This document shows positions 16,408-24,926 of a stretch of 36,168 nucleotides of DNA, in pieces. Within the stretch, counting starts at the first letter, position 1. Each line of letters starts with the position of its first letter. The notes beneath the pieces were generated by a model. That model was not told where the DNA came from and did no database searches. It saw nothing but the letters and a program-made list of their open reading frames with translations. The DNA comes from a virus, in the IMG/VR virus record IMGVR_UViG_3300023117_000984, positions 1 through 36,168 of that record; one strand, given 5' to 3'. The position numbers and the translations under genes are program-made.

Positions 16408-17245
16408 TATCAATAATCCTTGTTAAACTAAACTTGTTCATAACGTGTACATTACTACCTTTAATCCTTAAAGGCGTATATTCTCCTAAATGGTCTTTCT
16501 TTTCGATTAAGAACAAAAAGTTTTCTTTATCAAGTTCCCATAGAATATCTCTATCAGTAGTAAAATACTTTGTTCCTGGCAGAGGTGTTGCAAAGTCTCC
16601 ATGTTGATAACCATTCATAATATGAATAGCAATACTAAACACCCAATCGTTGCGAAATGTTCCTTTATTAATTTGAAATATACTGTTATAGTGTTGCCAA
16701 TTTTCTTGAATATGCTTTGTTAAGTTAAAATATGTTTCTACTTCTTTGCACTTTTTAAAATAAACTACTGTTGCCCAATAAAAGTCAACACTTGTTTCGC
16801 TAATATTTTTAAATTCTGCTACTTCTCTAAAACCTGACAAATCTTTTGCATCTTTGTATATTTGAAAATTGTGGTCTGATGTAAAACACTCTTTAAATAA
16901 ATCGTTAGCAATAATATAATCGCTATCCAACATTAATGTTTCGTCATATGGTGTTAGATCGTATGCTTGTGTTCTTAGGTCGTTTTTAAATTCTAAGTTT
17001 TTAAAGACATTACTTCCGTCATAATATCTTTTGTTACTAATACCTTGTTGAAAAGGCACTTCAATTACTTTATCCCACACTTCTTGGTAATCAGGATACG
17101 CCGAATGCAAGTATTCAATACTGTCTGTAACAATACTTGTAGGTATACCTAAATATGTTTTAATACGTTTTGCTAAAAAGTGTGCTTGTTTGATGTAATC
17201 TATTTGAGCATTGTTTCTAGCAAAAATTAATGCTCCTTTACTCAT
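16400..17245 (-). CDS. GT-A type glycosyltransferase, tandem paralogue 1
   Basis: A 281-residue protein starting at the ATG at 17245 in an ATGAGTAA overlap with the small gene before it. It begins MSKGALIFARNN, has a YIKQAHFLAKRI helix, and the acidic triplet D107-S-D109 in YDETLMLDSDYII, the metal/nucleotide-sugar site of GT-A enzymes, followed by NDLF. The C-terminal region includes VHVMNKFSL. Both this protein and its downstream paralogue share start, motif position and overall length, so they arose by tandem duplication. Neither has a membrane segment. Likely cytosolic sugar transferases; donor and acceptor unknown. Confidence 0.7.
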   Translation of the reverse strand: MSKGALIFARNNAQIDYIKQAHFLAKRIKTYLGIPTSIVTDSIEYLHSAYPDYQEVWDKVIEVPFQQGISNKRYYDGSNVFKNLEFKNDLRTQAYDLTPYDETLMLDSDYIIANDLFKECFTSDHNFQIYKDAKDLSGFREVAEFKNISETSVDFYWATVVYFKKCKEVETYFNLTKHIQENWQHYNSIFQINKGTFRNDWVFSIAIHIMNGYQHGDFATPLPGTKYFTTDRDILWELDKENFLFLIEKKDHLGEYTPLRIKGSNVHVMNKFSLTRIIDNE

Positions 17246-17588
17246 ACTCTACAAGTCCAGATACTTTCCTGTTAGTTCTAATTTTTTCGTATTCTGTGTG
17301 ATATTCGTTAGTTGCTGTAAAATAAATGTCTAATGCTTCGCTATAAAAGTCATCAATTTTTTCAATACGTACAGGAATATCATTATCGTCAATTAACACA
17401 ACGTTTTCTTGACCCGACTGTACCAACATATTACAAAAGTTTAGTAGTTCTTTTGTTACACTAAATTGTCCACCATTAAAATAATAGACGTTTGTTTCAT
17501 AGAACTTTTCTTTTGCTACTCTTTTTTGGTTATTTAGGGTAGTCATATAATTGGCAAAGTCTAATGCTTTTTCTAATCGTTCGTCCAT
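17238..17588 (-). CDS. conserved-looking small phage protein of unknown function
   Basis: A 116-residue acidic protein with predicted helices at both ends. It has phrases ALDFANYMTTLNNQK near 9-23, YYFNGGQFSVTKEL in the middle, VVLIDDNDIPVRIEKIDDF around 62-80, and a C-terminus ending EKIRTNRKVSGLVEYE. I associate these phrases with a conserved hypothetical protein of marine T4-like phages, but I know no function. The start ATG at 17588 has AAAGGAGAT just before it. It is the first gene after the virion block and first under the promoter at 17606-17634, and its end couples to the first glycosyltransferase. Confidence 0.65.
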   Translation of the reverse strand: MDERLEKALDFANYMTTLNNQKRVAKEKFYETNVYYFNGGQFSVTKELLNFCNMLVQSGQENVVLIDDNDIPVRIEKIDDFYSEALDIYFTATNEYHTEYEKIRTNRKVSGLVEYE

Positions 17589-17600
17589 AAGATCTCCTTT

Positions 17601-17615
17601 AGTGTATTATACACT
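17601..17615. repeat. perfect 15-bp palindrome AGTGTATTATACACT
   Basis: Seven-base arms around a central T, in the 49-bp gap between the virion block and accessory operon 1. On the minus strand it contains the TATAAT box, so it could be an operator over the promoter. It is followed by the ribosome binding site rather than a U-tract, so it does not look like a terminator. Confidence 0.6.
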
Positions 17616-17634
17616 ATTTAGATCTAAAATGCAA
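17606..17634 (-). promoter_or_regulatory. sigma-70-like promoter (TTGCAT, 17 bp, TATAAT) with overlapping late-like box
   Basis: On the minus strand TTGCAT (17634-17629) is followed after exactly 17 bases by a perfect TATAAT (17611-17606). A start about seven bases on gives a leader of roughly 11 nt before the ATG at 17588, which is short. Between the two lies TCTAAATA, one base off the relaxed late box, whose start site would give a more comfortable leader. The gene cluster could be read early by host polymerase, late by gp55, or both. Confidence 0.5.
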
Positions 17635-17637
17635 GGA

Positions 17638-18528
17638 TTAAGTTAGATTTGAACTTGGTTCGTTAGTATATGTAGGTGATTGGACTTCAACAGCATTACC
17701 AGTTGCTCTTAATTGAGTAATTGTGCTGTTAAGTGTACCCAAAACGTTTTCGTCTGTATTTGGGTTACCTGTGTTATCATCGTTAAACGTTACTGTAAAT
17801 CTAACACTAGTAGTACCATTTAGTTGTGCTTCGATTTTATAGTTGTTTGCGGCATAGTTTCCGCTACCGTTTTTAATAAACACTTGTTGTGGACCTGTTG
17901 TAAGATCATGGAAACCAATTGCACTACCAGTACCAGTTCCTGTTGGAAGTGTTGACGTGTAGTTAAATTTAACTGTACCAATGTTTACCAACATTGTCAT
18001 CCAGTCAATAGTTTTAGCACTAGTTCCTGTATATGTAATATTAGACGCAAGTCTAATTTCGCCACCTGCATTGAAATACTGTCTACGATGATCTGCATCT
18101 GCAAATACTACATCAAAAATATGAGATAAAGTACCATTCCAGTTTTGTGTGTACTGTGCTTGTACTCCTGGTTCTGCACTTGCTTGTGAACCAGCAATAA
18201 CAAATTTGTCATTTTCTGCTGAAGTAGTTAAGTTTTCAAACTGTACAACACCTTTTTTGTTAATAGTATCACTATCAAGAATAATGTCTGATTGATTAAT
18301 AAAAGCAATTTCTGTAGGCTGTGTACCTGTTTGGTGAATTCTGGCGTTTGCTAAGTCAGTATAAAGTGTTTGCATATCTGTTGCTAACACAATAGCGTTA
18401 GTTGCTACCTGAGAACTTGCTAGGTTTTGACCATATCCGTCATCACCGGAGCCTACTCCCATTACTGTTGCTACACGAGATTGCAAGTTGTTATACCTTG
18501 CGGCTGTAATAATATCACCGACTGCCAT
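17638..18528 (-). CDS. virion structural protein, fibre-associated type
   Basis: A 296-residue protein, rich in Thr, Asn, Gly and Ser with short beta-strand patterns and no catalytic motif. The N-terminus MAVGDIITAARYNNLQSRV and the following GVGSGDDGYGQ are typical of structural proteins found beside the fibre genes of marine T4-like phages. It is last in the virion block; AAGGA lies seven bases before its ATG. It is separated by 10 nt from the previous gene. A minor tail or fibre-associated role is inferred from composition and position. Confidence 0.6.
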   Translation of the reverse strand: MAVGDIITAARYNNLQSRVATVMGVGSGDDGYGQNLASSQVATNAIVLATDMQTLYTDLANARIHQTGTQPTEIAFINQSDIILDSDTINKKGVVQFENLTTSAENDKFVIAGSQASAEPGVQAQYTQNWNGTLSHIFDVVFADADHRRQYFNAGGEIRLASNITYTGTSAKTIDWMTMLVNIGTVKFNYTSTLPTGTGTGSAIGFHDLTTGPQQVFIKNGSGNYAANNYKIEAQLNGTTSVRFTVTFNDDNTGNPNTDENVLGTLNSTITQLRATGNAVEVQSPTYTNEPSSNLT

Positions 18529-18538
18529 TGTCTATTCC

Positions 18539-18931
18539 TTATTCCTCGTTAGTACCTTGACTCCAACACCATTCGCCATCTGTGAATACTGCCCAGGCCA
18601 TTGAATGTTCTTGTGAAGCCGTGAATGGTGCCCATTCTGCTGTGCTACTTGACCCTGTGATTCTTGTGCCGCCGCTGTCAAATGCGTATCTTGCTCTACA
18701 GTTTACTCTAATATCGTTTATGTTGCCAGCACCATCTGAACTTGCCACAAAGGTCATCATCTGTCCTTCTTGACCATTAGCCAGTGTAAAGGTTGTTCCT
18801 GAGCCGTTGGCAATCAATGTCACCGTGCCAGCAGTTAGAGGTATTTCTTGCGGAGACGCTTCTCCTGTTAGTTTTACAGACCTTTTGCCTCTTTGCGGTC
18901 TATTTGGGTTTATGTTTCTTGTGATTGCCAT
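18539..18931 (-). CDS. small virion-type protein of unknown function
   Basis: A 130-residue protein with a basic N-terminal stretch (NPNRPQRGKRSVKL at about 8-21) followed by a Gly/Thr/Ser-rich, beta-prone body: LANGQEGQMMTFVASSDGAGN in the middle and a Trp-rich C-terminus (AVFTDGEWCWSQ). This looks like a small jelly-roll-like or fibre-tip decoration module, not an enzyme. It lies 6 nt after the 495-residue fibre gene and 10 nt before the 296-residue structural gene, so it belongs to the same transcript. No precise family recognised. Confidence 0.55.
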   Translation of the reverse strand: MAITRNINPNRPQRGKRSVKLTGEASPQEIPLTAGTVTLIANGSGTTFTLANGQEGQMMTFVASSDGAGNINDIRVNCRARYAFDSGGTRITGSSSTAEWAPFTASQEHSMAWAVFTDGEWCWSQGTNEE

Positions 18932-18937
18932 TTTACT

Positions 18938-20425
18938 TTATACCTTCAATATACATTCTACTAGGCCTTCTTCGTCACCTTCTGGTTCGAAAGTTTCTAA
19001 AGCAACGCCCACTATATATTCACCTTTGACCGAATGACCTACACCATCCATATCAACGTAAACTGCTTCGCCTTTGTTAATTAACCCTTTTACTCTTACT
19101 GGAACACGACCTTTAAGACCAATTGCTTGACCTTCTGCTTCGCTGTTCATTAAGTATGCTGGTGCATCTGAAACAACTCCTACTGGAATTGATCCTGCTT
19201 CTGCTGGTTCTACTTCAGCACCTTCAACATCTTCAATTCCATCACATACAGCAACAATAGTACCTACCGGAAGATCTGTTCCTGTAGTATATTTCTCTGC
19301 TAAGTCAGCGTATTTTGCACTTGAAGCAACACCTGTAAATTCGTTTGCAAGTAAGTTACCTGCACCATCTCTAACAGCAACAGTATTAAATGTTGACGCA
19401 GTATCTGGATAACGATAGTTAGCACCAACTTTCATTGTTTGTGCGGAAGTTGCTTCACCGTCAAATGTTGTTGCATACATCGTTGCAAATCTAGCAACGT
19501 TTGTACCAAAATCGTATGTGTTATTTGCACCTGGCATTACACCTGTATCTTCAACTGTAAATACTGATTGCTCAACACCCTGTGCATTATCAACTCTAAC
19601 GTGAATTTTACGTCCTACGTCATTTTTAATAACACCTTCGTTGTCATTTTCAATAAAAATCTTAAGATCGTTTGAATCACCAATTGAAATACCTGCATCT
19701 GCAAAACTAACAAGTGATGTAAATGATCCTGATCCTGCTAGTGCAAAGTCTGATGCGGTATAACCGCCAAGTTTTAATGAGTTACTTGCTGTACCCCAAT
19801 AGTAATCAGTAGTACTTGTAACACCGCCTGTTGCGTTTTGTGTGTTTCTTAATGTTAAGCCTTTTTTAACTACGTCAAATCCTGTAATTGCGTTTTGCGG
19901 ATCTGTTGAGTCAATAGTAAATGTTGCTCCACTAATGATGTAAATTACTTCATCGTTGACAACGGCTTTAATAATCACTCTGTTTGTGTTTGTTGTATCT
20001 CTAACTGATGCTGATACCATCTGTGTAACTGTAGTACCTGCACCTTGTGGACCAATTAGCACATAACCTGTTCCGCTGTAAGCATATAATTGCTCGTTTG
20101 CTGAATCCCACCAAAGGTCTCCAGTCGCTAAACCTGCTGGGGCTGTAGCACTAACTTCTGCACCACCTGTTGTTCTAAACTTAGAACCATCGTAAAATTT
20201 TAATTTACTTGAAGAAGAATCATACCAAACCTGTCCTGAAATGGCTTTGGGAGGTTGGTTTGCTCCGCTAAAGTTTTCTAATAAATGTAAAAAATTCTCG
20301 TTTTGAATTTCACCGTATCCAGCGTAGTTTTTACCGACAAGTTTAATGTCCGTAGTCTGGTCTACAGTTCCGTCTTGGACTACTGTTAGTGTAGTGCCGT
20401 TGTATCTATCAATAGTATATGCCAT
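18938..20425 (-). CDS. tail-fibre-like protein with shared head module and YADLAE C-terminal domain
   Basis: A 495-residue fibre-like protein. The first about 125 residues form a module shared with the next two upstream genes: GKNYAGYGE, ENFLHLLENF, GQVWYD, LKFYDG and GDLWWD. The middle has beta-rich repeats. The C-terminus (about 370-495) begins YADLAEKYTTGTDLPVGTIV, includes DAPAYLMNS and GLKGRVPVRVKG and ends in VECILKV; this is a domain common at the ends of phage fibre and neck proteins. Preceded by a late-type box at 20448-20455. Probably one of several alternative or co-assembled fibres; receptor unknown. Confidence 0.75.
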   Translation of the reverse strand: MAYTIDRYNGTTLTVVQDGTVDQTTDIKLVGKNYAGYGEIQNENFLHLLENFSGANQPPKAISGQVWYDSSSSKLKFYDGSKFRTTGGAEVSATAPAGLATGDLWWDSANEQLYAYSGTGYVLIGPQGAGTTVTQMVSASVRDTTNTNRVIIKAVVNDEVIYIISGATFTIDSTDPQNAITGFDVVKKGLTLRNTQNATGGVTSTTDYYWGTASNSLKLGGYTASDFALAGSGSFTSLVSFADAGISIGDSNDLKIFIENDNEGVIKNDVGRKIHVRVDNAQGVEQSVFTVEDTGVMPGANNTYDFGTNVARFATMYATTFDGEATSAQTMKVGANYRYPDTASTFNTVAVRDGAGNLLANEFTGVASSAKYADLAEKYTTGTDLPVGTIVAVCDGIEDVEGAEVEPAEAGSIPVGVVSDAPAYLMNSEAEGQAIGLKGRVPVRVKGLINKGEAVYVDMDGVGHSVKGEYIVGVALETFEPEGDEEGLVECILKV

Positions 20426-20447
20426 TTCTTTTTAACCCCTATGTTAC

Positions 20448-20455
20448 TATTTATC
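20448..20455 (-). promoter_or_regulatory. T4-type late promoter (GATAAATA), minus strand
   Basis: Minus-strand GATAAATA fits the relaxed NATAAATA late box and sits in the 32-bp gap before the ATG at 20425, with AGGGG between them. It would add late transcription of the 495-, 130- and 296-residue virion genes. Confidence 0.6.
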
Positions 20456-20457
20456 TT

Positions 20458-22266
20458 TTACCACAATCCACCACTAGATCCAAGATCTGTGTCAAACTGC
20501 CATTGTCCTGTGGATACGACAAAGCGTTTTAATCCCCTTGAAACGGATGCATTAACAGCACCAGTTGCTGACGCAAATGATATATCCTGTACAACTGATT
20601 CGTTTTGTACGCCATTTGAATCAACTGCAATCCTTGAAATATTCTTAACAGAGTCAACATCAACACCTGTAACCGTAGCACCAGTTAGTGTTGTTGTTGC
20701 TACATAAGCATAAGTTCCTGCTTTCTTGTTACCTGCTGGATAAATGTCCTCAATAATTGAAGCAATTTGTGAGTTATTTAAGCCTGTAATATCTAAACTC
20801 ATTACAACCGGTTCAATGTTAATTTGGTCATCAACATAAAACTTGGTTGCCGCATCTGTATTATCTGTTGGTTCAGCAAGTCCTGTAATTTTTTGATTGT
20901 TAGTAATTGTAATAGCACCATTACTTTCTAATTGTAACGGACCTGTGCTATTTGCAATTTTACTACCGTTAATGTTAACATCATCTACATTTAGATATTG
21001 TAGTGTACCAATTCTGTTTAGTCCTAGTGCATCTGTAACTGTTGAACCGATTTCTGTTTTGTTAAGAACTTCAACACCGTCTGCGTAATAACCTTTAGTA
21101 TCACGGACGTTGATGTTTTCACTTGACTCCCACCATTTGCCAAAGTTTTTCCAAATCCATTCTTTATCGCCGGCACTACCTTTTAGAATAATACCACCTG
21201 AATCGATACTTGCATCATTTAATACTGTACTATCACTAGTTACTGCAAGTTCAATATTTTTATCTTCAACTCTTAAATTTTGTGTTTCAATGTTAACAGC
21301 CGGTGATTGTAATAATAGTTCACCGTCAACTTTCATTGATCCGCCTACGTGTAATGTGTATTGCGGATTTGATTGGAAAATACCAATTGCTGATTCACTA
21401 GTATCAATAGTAATAGCGTCAACAAATCCTGTTGTCTTTCTAACCCTAATTTTATAATCATGATTTGAAAGTTGGTTTTCTGAAATAAATGTTGTACCAA
21501 CAACTTTTTGTTGATTATTCTGTGAAACACCAATTGTAATACCCGAAGAGTTTGCAACAGTTAATGCACCAACTGTAACACCATCGGCGTCTGTAGGTAG
21601 GAATGCGTTTGCACCTTTTGCAATACCATTTTGTGTAATAAGTGTTTCTGAAGCAGTTGCTCTACCTCTAAAGTGGAATTCATCTGCTAGTACATTAAAT
21701 CCTTTTAGTACTCTGTCTAATCCTGTGATTGCGTATGCCGGTGCCGGAACAAATTCGCTTGAACTCCATACACCTACAAGTACTCCTGCCATCCACATTT
21801 CTAAAATAACTTTACTGTTATTTTGTGTATCAAGTAGTGTGACAGATTTAAATCCTGTAGTGCCTTGTCCAGCAGTCCAAATTGGACCTGCTAATTCTAA
21901 ATCACTTCCGTTTTTACTAAAAAATAATTGATTAGTTTCGTTGTTAATCCAAAGGTCACCTGCAACAATATTCGAAGGTTGGCTGTTAGCAACAATTGGA
22001 CCACCTGATGTTCTAAATTCTTCACCGTTATAAACTTTTAATCTTTGTTCAGATGTATCATACCAGATTTGACCAGTTAGTGGCCTAGTCGGTGCTGTAC
22101 TTCTAGCAAAATTTTCTAATAGTCTAATTAAGTTTTCGTTAAATGCTTCACCAAAGCCGCTGTAGTTTTTACCAATTAAAGAGATGTCAGTAGTTGTTGT
22201 ATCTAGTACGCCATCTACTAAATCTACAAGCAAACTTCCATCTGTTTTATTTAATTTATAACTCAT
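20458..22266 (-). CDS. tail-fibre-like protein with shared head module
   Basis: A 602-residue fibre-like protein. It carries the shared N-terminal module (GKNYSGFGE, LLENF, GQIWYD, GDLWINN). The middle has fibre phrases such as NPQYTLHVGGSMKVDGELLL (about 310-330), ending with KITGLAEPTDNTDAATKFYV, the coiled repeat often found in tail-fibre proteins. The C-terminal quarter has no recognisable domain and ends SSGGLW. The start ATG shares one base with the stop of the 680-residue gene (TAATG), so the two are coupled. A distal receptor-binding end is likely; the target is unknown. Confidence 0.75.
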   Translation of the reverse strand: MSYKLNKTDGSLLVDLVDGVLDTTTTDISLIGKNYSGFGEAFNENLIRLLENFARSTAPTRPLTGQIWYDTSEQRLKVYNGEEFRTSGGPIVANSQPSNIVAGDLWINNETNQLFFSKNGSDLELAGPIWTAGQGTTGFKSVTLLDTQNNSKVILEMWMAGVLVGVWSSSEFVPAPAYAITGLDRVLKGFNVLADEFHFRGRATASETLITQNGIAKGANAFLPTDADGVTVGALTVANSSGITIGVSQNNQQKVVGTTFISENQLSNHDYKIRVRKTTGFVDAITIDTSESAIGIFQSNPQYTLHVGGSMKVDGELLLQSPAVNIETQNLRVEDKNIELAVTSDSTVLNDASIDSGGIILKGSAGDKEWIWKNFGKWWESSENINVRDTKGYYADGVEVLNKTEIGSTVTDALGLNRIGTLQYLNVDDVNINGSKIANSTGPLQLESNGAITITNNQKITGLAEPTDNTDAATKFYVDDQINIEPVVMSLDITGLNNSQIASIIEDIYPAGNKKAGTYAYVATTTLTGATVTGVDVDSVKNISRIAVDSNGVQNESVVQDISFASATGAVNASVSRGLKRFVVSTGQWQFDTDLGSSGGLW

Positions 22267-24308
22267 TATAGATTCCCTGTATTTTCACCTGCGTATATAA
22301 TATAGTTCAACGCCATATACGGGTTCATAACATTTAACGCCTGCCCTAATCCTTGGTTAGTTAATATACCACCTGATGATGGATATGCTTGTCCTGCTCC
22401 TGTACCAGTTGGAGCATCATAAACAATACCTTGTGGGTCATTTGGAGTTCCTGTAATATCTCTAATTGTGTAGTATTGGTCTCCTGTAGGACCTCTTAAA
22501 TCGTGTTCGTGTTCTGGTAAGTTCTGTGTAGCAATTTGTTTGCTTTCTGAACCTTCAACGTTACCTAATGTGTCAGCCGCTGAACTTGTTACACGGTTTG
22601 CACTTTCTCCGCCCATGTCGTCAAGTCCTAATGCAAATCTACCACGTAGATCTGGTAGTGCAAATCTACCTGCGGAAACAAGTGTTTGATCTTTAAAGTT
22701 ATACTTGATTACGTTAAACAAGTTCTGGTATTCTGCAATTAAGATTTCTCTACCATCGCACAATAACCAATCATCTGGCATAATTAATCCGCCGAATGGA
22801 GTAATCATTCCAATTGGGAGTGTAGGGATCGCTTTAAATAGGTTAGTTCGGCTAATTTTAAATACACCAGTATCGCCTTCTGTGTCTGGAGTAGTTCTAT
22901 TAAAAATGAATTCGTCTGTTGTTTGTGACTCGCCCTTCTCAGGTTTTGTTGCTAAGAATGTGTTACTAATTGTTGTATCAAAAGTTTTAACGGATTCGTC
23001 TTGTCCGTCGAACGTAAATTCTGGAGCACTTACGTCACCAACTAATCTAAATGTTGTTGCTGAAGCAAGTTTATCTGTAGATCCTGATCTACCACTAACA
23101 GCACCTGTAACGTTACCTGTTAAGTTACCTACAAAGTTTTGTGCAAAAACATTTAACCATTGTTCATTCTGTGTACCCAAGTTACGTGTTACAGTAATGT
23201 TAGGAACAATATTACCTGCTGTTAATAACCCTGCAATATTTGTATCGCTTCCTACAAAAAGTTTTTTAGCAATACCAACACCACCTTTAGTGATAATTGA
23301 TCCTGTACTAATTGACGATGAATCTGTTACACCTTCAACAAGTATTTTACTATCTGTTTGAATGTTACCTACAACGTCTAAACTTTGGTCTGGTGATAAA
23401 TTGTTAATACCAACTTTTGCTGTTGAATCAACACGAATAACTGTTGTTGTTTCTCCTTCGTTATTAACACGAACGTCGATGTTTGATCCTGATGTTCTGT
23501 GCGAAATAATACCTGCTTGGCCTTCAATACCAATGTTCATCGCACTATCAGCACCAACTGTTAGGCCGCCGTTGGCTTTAATTCTTAATGGAACAGTTGA
23601 CGGTGTTTCTTGATCGCTTCTTACAAAGTTACTTGCCGGTACAGATTCACCATTAACAATTAATGCTTCTGCTTTTTCTGATGTACCGTAAAACTTACCG
23701 ACACCTTGTCCTGTAATATCAGCATTACTTAAATTATATCCTGGCTTAATAGATGTAAAGCCTTCAAGTGTTGTCTTTGGAGTAAAGGCATTACTTGCGA
23801 TAATTGCTACTGTTTTTGCTCTTACTTCAATAATAATAACTGTATATGTTACATTGTCTGTACCAATAATTGAAGATGCTCTAGCACCTGTTGCTAATCC
23901 ATCTGAGAAAGTTGGTCCTACTAAGATCCAACCTGCACCAGTGTACAAGTATAACTGTTGATTATCTGTGTCAACCCACAAGTCGCCAACAACTGATTGG
24001 TTTGCCGCTGGTTGTGTGTTGCCTTTCTTTAAACCTGATGCACTAACCCAGTTAGTACCGTCATAAATTTTTAATTGATCAACACCCGGTGTTGTATCGT
24101 ACCATAATTGTCCTTCAACAGGATTATCAGGAGCACTATTAAAAGCAAAATTTTCTAATAGATGTAAAAAGTTTTCAGCAATGGCAGTTCCATAAGCAGT
24201 TGTATTTCTGCCTGGTAATTGCAAACTAGTCTGTTCGTTGATAGTGTTGTCTTCAACTACAACGCTTCCTTTGTTTGCTAAGTCCGTATATCTAACTGTG
24301 TATGCCAT
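22266..24308 (-). CDS. tail-collar-domain fibre protein, T4 gp12-like
   Basis: A 680-residue fibre protein. The first about 150 residues are the shared head module (ENFLHLLENF, GQLWYD, GDLWVD). Beta-rich repeats follow, including PDQSLDVVGNI and GGVGIAKKLFVG phrases of trimeric fibres. A phage tail collar domain begins about 497 (PIGMITPFGG, WLLCDGR) and runs to LPDLRGRFALGLD at about 551-563. A HEH motif at about 600-602 (LPEHEHD) recalls the His-x-His zinc site in T4 gp12 short tail fibres, and the end MNPYMALNYIIYAGE is typical of collar-domain proteins. Likely baseplate-attached receptor-binding fibre. It follows the 204-residue gene by 3 nt. Confidence 0.82.
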   Translation of the reverse strand: MAYTVRYTDLANKGSVVVEDNTINEQTSLQLPGRNTTAYGTAIAENFLHLLENFAFNSAPDNPVEGQLWYDTTPGVDQLKIYDGTNWVSASGLKKGNTQPAANQSVVGDLWVDTDNQQLYLYTGAGWILVGPTFSDGLATGARASSIIGTDNVTYTVIIIEVRAKTVAIIASNAFTPKTTLEGFTSIKPGYNLSNADITGQGVGKFYGTSEKAEALIVNGESVPASNFVRSDQETPSTVPLRIKANGGLTVGADSAMNIGIEGQAGIISHRTSGSNIDVRVNNEGETTTVIRVDSTAKVGINNLSPDQSLDVVGNIQTDSKILVEGVTDSSSISTGSIITKGGVGIAKKLFVGSDTNIAGLLTAGNIVPNITVTRNLGTQNEQWLNVFAQNFVGNLTGNVTGAVSGRSGSTDKLASATTFRLVGDVSAPEFTFDGQDESVKTFDTTISNTFLATKPEKGESQTTDEFIFNRTTPDTEGDTGVFKISRTNLFKAIPTLPIGMITPFGGLIMPDDWLLCDGREILIAEYQNLFNVIKYNFKDQTLVSAGRFALPDLRGRFALGLDDMGGESANRVTSSAADTLGNVEGSESKQIATQNLPEHEHDLRGPTGDQYYTIRDITGTPNDPQGIVYDAPTGTGAGQAYPSSGGILTNQGLGQALNVMNPYMALNYIIYAGENTGNL

Positions 24309-24311
24309 TTA

Positions 24312-24926
24312 CTACGCCTCGTTAAAACCTGTTAGTGATTGTACTCTAACAGTATAATCAATTTGAATAAGTCTGTTTAATGATTTTTGTACTGGGTGGA
24401 AAATTACGTGTGTTAGCAATCTACCTGTTCCGGAAGAACTATAACTTACTAAGCCTAGTTCATCAAAAACATATAAACTCTCATTACCTGTTGCATTGTC
24501 TAGTGCGTCTTGGCCTTCTGGCTCACCGTAGTCTAGCAAACAAGTTGCAATGATATCTGTATAATTTGTTCCACTTACGTGGCGTGTTTCTAATTTGTTT
24601 CTTGTAGGATCTGTGTTATTAACATTGTTATTATCAATAACTTTAGCATAAGTTTGGTTGTATAACGAAGCGTTAGTTCCTGTTGAGTTTGGTGACAGAT
24701 ATGTAATAATTCCAGTAGGATCAACAGAAGTACCTCCATTACCAAAAGCCATTTGGTAAATCATGCCTTGTCCTTGGTTTGATAGACTTTCCGCTAATGA
24801 AATACTCATGTTTTCATAGTGGATAGCATTTCGCTTATCTACCAGGATTTCTCCAGTATTTGGGTCTGTAATCTTGATGTATCCTTGTAAAAGAATACCT
24901 TGTTTTTCGTTAAATTTATCTGTCAT
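24312..24926 (-). CDS. virion structural protein of marine T4-like phages
   Basis: A 204-residue protein with an N-terminal EKQGILLQGYIKITDPNTGE region, a Gly/Asn-rich middle, and a C-terminal half containing YVFDELGLVSY and LTHVIFHPVQKSLNRLIQIDYTVRV. Its composition and fixed position between the giant structural ORF and the collar fibre suggest a baseplate or fibre-connector role; this is inference. The ATG at 24926 has AGGA upstream and is preceded by an AATAAATA late-type box overlapping the end of the giant gene. No catalytic motif is seen. Confidence 0.62.
   Translation of the reverse strand: MTDKFNEKQGILLQGYIKITDPNTGEILVDKRNAIHYENMSISLAESLSNQGQGMIYQMAFGNGGTSVDPTGIITYLSPNSTGTNASLYNQTYAKVIDNNNVNNTDPTRNKLETRHVSGTNYTDIIATCLLDYGEPEGQDALDNATGNESLYVFDELGLVSYSSSGTGRLLTHVIFHPVQKSLNRLIQIDYTVRVQSLTGFNEA

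Noticed and set aside
1-17588. A RiPP cluster with a classical short precursor peptide
   Set aside because: Radical SAM/SPASM genes invite this, but I found no short ORF with a leader and a Cys- or repeat-rich core, and no peptidase or exporter; the fibre-like protein is the only substrate candidate.
17601-17615. Palindrome as a transcription terminator of the structural block
   Set aside because: The stem would have at most six weak pairs with a 3-nt loop and is followed by a purine-rich ribosome binding site, with no U-tract.
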